Assembly: GCF_918697925.1 (NCBI RefSeq)
Contig: NZ_CAKKMF010000009.1
Span: 1 to 64,000, forward strand
Length of the DNA stretch: 64,000 nucleotides
Source: Arthrobacter sp. Bi26
GTDB lineage: Bacteria; Actinomycetota; Actinomycetes; Actinomycetales; Micrococcaceae
Reading direction: 5' to 3'
In this document: positions 60,844-64,000 of the stretch, piece after piece
How positions within the stretch are numbered: position 1 is the first letter of the stretch
Layout: each line of letters begins with the position of its first letter
Made by a program: the position numbers and the translations under genes
The notes under the pieces: model-generated
Databases searched by the model: none
What the model was told of the DNA's origin: nothing
What the model saw: the letters and a program-made list of their open reading frames with translations, nothing else

Positions 60844-61815
60844 TCAGCCGGTACGCAGCGCAGCCGCGGCGCCGGCGCCGGGAGAGCTCTCCAGCGTGCA
60901 AGGATCGGTGTTCGCGCCGCAGACGATCACTGCCACGCGTTCGCCTTCGCGGGGCGTGTACGCCCCTGACGTGAGCGCAGCAAACGCCGCCGCCGCGCCG
61001 TATTCGGCGGGGATCCGGTAGTCGCTCCACAGCTGGGACCGGGCGGCGACAATGGCGGCGTCATCCACCAGCACGGAGGTCGGAGGGACACGCGACGCGA
61101 TGCTGAAGGCGATCTCGCCCACCCGCCGGGCACCCAGGGAATCCGCGGCGACTCCGGAAACGGCCACATCGACCGGGTGGCCGGCGGATAGGGCGGCGTG
61201 CAGCGTGGGGATGTTGAAGGGTTCAACCGCGACGACGCGCGCCCGGCCCTCGGCCGCTGCCGCGACTCCTGCATACAGTCCGCCGCCGCCGACGGCGACG
61301 AGGATCGTGTCGATGCCGGGCTCGTCCTTCAGGATCTCTTCGGCGACCGTGCCTGCGCCGGCGGCGATTTCGAGCTGGTCGTACGCATGGCAGAACAGGG
61401 CACCGCTTTCTTCCACGTATTCCGTGGCGGCGGCGAAGGCTTCCGCGTACTCGGCGCCGACCTTCCGGACCGTCGCGTTGTACGCGAGAAGACGCTCCAC
61501 CTTCACGCGCGGGGCGTTCTCCGGAACGAACACTGTCGCCGGAACACCGAGTGCCGCCGCGGCGTAGGCGTTCGCGAGGCCCGCGTTACCGCCCGACGCC
61601 GCCACCACCCCGACGCCGGGGTTGAGTTCCCCGCGCTCCCGGGCAGCGAGGAGCCGGTTGAAGGCGCCCCGGGCCTTGAAAACGCCGGTGTGCTGCAGGA
61701 ACTCGCATTTGAACCAGAGAGGAGCGGCGGCGGTACCCCCGCGAAGCAAAGGCGTGCGCCGAACGTAGCCGCTGATGCGGCTCTCTGCCTGGAGTACATC
61801 GCTGCGGTTGATCAC
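60844..61815 (-). CDS. threonine/serine dehydratase-like PLP enzyme
   Basis: A 323-residue fold-II PLP enzyme: PLP Lys in GVFKARGAFNRL, phosphate loop SGGNAGLANA, VAVGGGGLYAG glycine loop, and VIVCGANTD near the end. The usual SFK is VFK and SSGNH is SGGNA, so the active site is a variant (threonine ammonia-lyase, serine racemase-like or another). No ACT regulatory domain, so it is catabolic in type. GTG 61815 with GGGGGAG upstream. Confidence 0.88.
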   Translation of the reverse strand: MINRSDVLQAESRISGYVRRTPLLRGGTAAAPLWFKCEFLQHTGVFKARGAFNRLLAARERGELNPGVGVVAASGGNAGLANAYAAAALGVPATVFVPENAPRVKVERLLAYNATVRKVGAEYAEAFAAATEYVEESGALFCHAYDQLEIAAGAGTVAEEILKDEPGIDTILVAVGGGGLYAGVAAAAEGRARVVAVEPFNIPTLHAALSAGHPVDVAVSGVAADSLGARRVGEIAFSIASRVPPTSVLVDDAAIVAARSQLWSDYRIPAEYGAAAAFAALTSGAYTPREGERVAVIVCGANTDPCTLESSPGAGAAAALRTG

Positions 61816-61952
61816 TGGCTCCCCCTGAGGTTGCGCTCCCTGTCCGGCGTTGATTCGTCGGGTCGGGACTGTTCTGTGTTACTTCGCCAGGTGTTGACTG
61901 GTCGGTTCGTACGGGTATCCCCTGGCCGTAAGGACCATGCCCGGATACGGCT

Positions 61953-61983
61953 GACGCTCCCCCACCACTGGTGAGGGAGCGTC
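61953..61983 (-). terminator. hairpin after ctaB
   Basis: GACGCTCCC and GGGAGCGTC, 9-bp arms with further pairing inside, 22 bp after the ctaB stop. Confidence 0.65.
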
Positions 61984-62004
61984 GGCTAGACGGACGGGGA
62001 GGCC

Positions 62005-62967
62005 TCAGCCGCCCATGACGGCCGAGCCGACAAACGGGTCGACGGCCAGGGCAATGAAGAGCAGCGTCAGGTAGCTGATGGAGCCGTGGAAGACCTTCAT
62101 GGCTCCCTTGTTGGAGACGTCGCCGGACTGGGCGCGGTTGTACAGTGCGTGCGACTCGTACAGGAACCAGCCACCGGCCGCGACGGCGGTCACCGTGTAG
62201 ACCCAGCCGGCGCCGCCGGCCGGGATCATCAGCAGCGAACACGCCACCATGGCCCACGCGTAGAGGACCACCTGCACCGAGACCACCTTTGCACCGGCGA
62301 TTGCGCCCAGCATGGGCACGTTGGCGTTGCGGTAGTCCTCGCCGTAGCGCATCGACAGCGGCCAGTAGTGCGGCGGGGTCCAGAGGAAGATCACCATGAA
62401 CAGCACGACGGCGGGCCACTCGACGGTGTTGGTGACGGCGGCCCAGGCAATCAGGACAGGGAAGCACCCCGCGGCGCCGCCCCAGACAATGTTCTGGGCC
62501 GTGCGACGTTTGAGGATCATGGTGTAGATCACGACGTAGAAGACGATGGCGCCGAGTCCCAGCCACGCGGAGAGCGGGTTGGCCCCGAACCAGAGGATCG
62601 CGATCGCCGCGGCGCCCAGCAGCCAGGAGAAGATGAGTGCTTCGCGAGGGGTGACCTCACCGGTGACCAGCGGCCGGTTCTCCGTGCGGTGCATGAGCTT
62701 GTCAATGTCGCGGTCGATGTAACAGTTGAAGGCACCTGCGGAGCCCGCCGCAAATGCCCCGCCCACAAGCGTCGCCAGGATCAGGCCGATCGACGGGAAG
62801 CCACGTTCGGCATAGATCATGGTGGGCAGCGTGCTGACGAGGAGGAGCTCGATGACGCGGGGTTTCGTGAGCGCCAGGTAGGCCTTGGCTTTGCGGCCGA
62901 AGCCCATTCGTCCCGAGGCCGGCGAGGCGTTCAGCGGCGTATTAGTTGTGCTCACGGTGGCAGTCAC
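62005..62967 (-). CDS. ctaB: protoheme IX farnesyltransferase (heme O synthase)
   Basis: A 320-residue UbiA-family prenyltransferase: [18 protein letters not shown], the first Asp-rich motif [19 protein letters not shown], the second conserved loop [20 protein letters not shown] (split) and [19 protein letters not shown]. Eight to nine membrane helices. Makes heme O from protoheme, feeding CtaA. GTG 62967 is chosen, GTG 62955 is also in frame. It is divergent from tkt, as in M. tuberculosis. Confidence 0.95.
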   Translation of the reverse strand: MTATVSTTNTPLNASPASGRMGFGRKAKAYLALTKPRVIELLLVSTLPTMIYAERGFPSIGLILATLVGGAFAAGSAGAFNCYIDRDIDKLMHRTENRPLVTGEVTPREALIFSWLLGAAAIAILWFGANPLSAWLGLGAIVFYVVIYTMILKRRTAQNIVWGGAAGCFPVLIAWAAVTNTVEWPAVVLFMVIFLWTPPHYWPLSMRYGEDYRNANVPMLGAIAGAKVVSVQVVLYAWAMVACSLLMIPAGGAGWVYTVTAVAAGGWFLYESHALYNRAQSGDVSNKGAMKVFHGSISYLTLLFIALAVDPFVGSAVMGG

Positions 62968-62970
62968 TCT

Positions 62971-63006
62971 GTTCTGTCTGGCTGTGCAGTTCTGTCTGGC
63001 TGGGCA
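62971..63006. repeat. 18-bp tandem duplication in the ctaB leader
   Basis: Two head-to-tail copies of GTTCTGTCTGGCTGNGCA, differing at one position, directly before the ctaB start (3 bp). Confidence 0.7.
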
Positions 63007-63234
63007 GCCCCGGGTGGATTTCGCAACTCGTTTGGCTGCAGATCGGGCTCCGTGCTCGGCGCACGCCCGTATCTTTGCCCCAGTCGAAGGCCACCACCCA
63101 TCATACCGTGGAGCTCCGGGCATCCGGGCCGCCGAACAGCGCCCATGATTCCGGCGCGTTAACGCTTGCTCACAGGCGCAACGGCGGACGGTGATTCATA
63201 TAAGCGAAATCCCGTCCAATTGGTGAGATATACG

Positions 63235-63263
63235 CTGACCACAAAGTGGAATGGGACTAGGCT
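63235..63263 (+). promoter_or_regulatory. likely promoter of tkt (CTGACC - 17 bp - TAGGCT)
   Basis: A -35-like CTGACC at 63235-63240 and -10 TAGGCT at 63258-63263 at the ideal spacing, giving a leader of about 190 nt before the tkt GTG. The rest of the ctaB/tkt spacer (62968-63456) shows no gene. Confidence 0.45.
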
Positions 63264-63456
63264 GTCCTTAGATCAGCGCACACGGGCACGCATACAGGCA
63301 ATTGCCGGTACAGGCGGCTCTGCATCTGCGTCTGAATGATAGATCAACGTTTCGATGGTGAACGGCTGGTACGAACCGCAGCGGGCACCGAACTGTGCCC
63401 GGGGCGGGAAATAGAGCGTACCGCCGGCCGTCAGCACAGAGAGGGGCCCGGTTTTC

Positions 63457-64000
63457 GTGCCACATTTGGAAGAGCAAGAACTGTCATGGACTAACTTGGA
63501 CCAGCGTGCGGTGGACACGGTCCGGGTGCTGGCCGCAGATGCGGTGGAGAAAGTCGGAAACGGCCACCCGGGGACGGCAATGAGTCTGGCACCGGCCGCG
63601 TACTTGTTGTTCCAGAAGCTGATGCGCCATGACCCGGCAAACCCCGACTGGCTGGGCCGTGACCGGTTCGTCCTGTCCCCCGGGCACACGTCCCTGACCC
63701 TCTACATCCAGCTGTTCCTCTCCGGCTACGGGCTGGAACTGAAGGACCTGGAGGCGCTGCGGACCTGGGGCTCGCTGACCCCCGGCCACCCGGAATACAA
63801 GCACACCAAGGGTGTGGAGATCACCACCGGCCCGCTGGGCCAGGGCCTGGCCTCCGCGGTCGGCTTCGCATATTCCCAGCGCCGCATGCGCGGGTTGTTC
63901 GACGCCGACGCTCCCGCCGGCACGAGCCCGTTCGACCACACCATCTGGGTGATCGCCTCCGACGGCGACCTGCAGGAAGGCGTGACCTCCGAGGCGTCCT
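63457..64000 (+). CDS. tkt: transketolase, N-terminal part (runs off the right edge)
   Basis: The first 181 codons of transketolase: DTVRVLAADAVEKVGNGHPGTAMSLAP contains the conserved GNGHPG, then DRFVLSPGHTSL, TPGHPEYKHTKGVEITTGPLGQG and the start of the thiamine-diphosphate motif ASDGDLQEG (all split). Moves two-carbon units in the pentose phosphate pathway. GTG 63457 follows GAGAGGGG; TTG 63466 is the alternative. Divergent from ctaB. Confidence 0.95.
   Translation, partial: MPHLEEQELSWTNLDQRAVDTVRVLAADAVEKVGNGHPGTAMSLAPAAYLLFQKLMRHDPANPDWLGRDRFVLSPGHTSLTLYIQLFLSGYGLELKDLEALRTWGSLTPGHPEYKHTKGVEITTGPLGQGLASAVGFAYSQRRMRGLFDADAPAGTSPFDHTIWVIASDGDLQEGVTSEAS

Overview
The window reads as chromosomal DNA of a high-GC actinobacterium of the Arthrobacter/Pseudarthrobacter type (Micrococcaceae). 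The evidence is dense GC-rich coding on both strands, frequent GTG/TTG starts, many genes whose start codon lies 6-8 bases after a TANNNT -10 element (leaderless transcripts), a maltosyl/glycogen GlgA of the short actinobacterial type, a biotin ECF transporter (BioYMN), a DevR/DevS (DosR/DosS) pair, and a SufR-SUF / ABC / CtaA / CtaB / Tkt neighbourhood that matches the order known from Mycobacterium tuberculosis. I see no prophage, insertion sequence, integron, CRISPR array, tRNA or rRNA. Most of the window is core genome; the accessory flavour comes from intergenic repeats and regulatory sites.

Layout, left to right. 0-6 kb: start of a lipoprotein gene, malQ, a TraR/DksA-type zinc protein coupled to an M50-like membrane protease, a glutathionyl-hydroquinone-reductase-like transferase, and an EstB-like serine hydrolase interrupted by an in-frame stop just before its catalytic SxxK motif. 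6-14 kb: FUSC membrane protein, then a fatty-acid locus (MaoC hydratase, large FabG, thiolase; divergent TetR and acyl-CoA oxidase/dehydrogenase) with a perfect 13+5+13 palindromic operator between the two arms. 14-18.5 kb: divergent glgA/glgC and an unusual zinc-ribbon SDR. 18.5-23 kb: a compact hypoxia/redox-type locus: two split-barrel flavin proteins, a universal stress protein, DevR and heme-GAF DevS, with four DevR-box-like sites, two of them centred exactly 43 bp before predicted leaderless starts.

23-26.5 kb: a coupled operon of circularly permuted ATP-grasp, alpha-E and transglutaminase-like proteins (a predicted peptide-forming/processing system). 26.6-36.7 kb: YeiH-type transporter, pepN, a lipoate ligase family protein, zinc-free L31, a DUF6325-type protein followed by a 52-residue Arg/Asp-repeat protein, a coding remnant, TrmH methyltransferase, TauE/SafE, an ABC ATPase and serB. 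36.8-43 kb: SDRs, Hsp20, FabG, DUF3099-SURF1-YbaK operon, ABC-F. 43-45.4 kb: bioYMN.

45.4-45.8 kb holds the most unusual sequence in the window: a non-coding array of about 126-bp repeats studded with GGRCATGYCC palindromes. 45.8-50 kb: a thiolase/AMP-ligase pair, a YpfJ-type zinc metallopeptidase and an unrecognised protein. 50.3-55.6 kb: sufR-B-D-Rieske-C-T without sufS or sufU. 55.7-58.4 kb: ABC exporter and ctaA. 58.7-64 kb: a membrane protein, an acyltransferase-3 enzyme, a threonine-dehydratase-like enzyme, ctaB, and the 5' part of tkt. ctaA, ctaB and SURF1 together indicate an aa3-type cytochrome oxidase assembly capacity.
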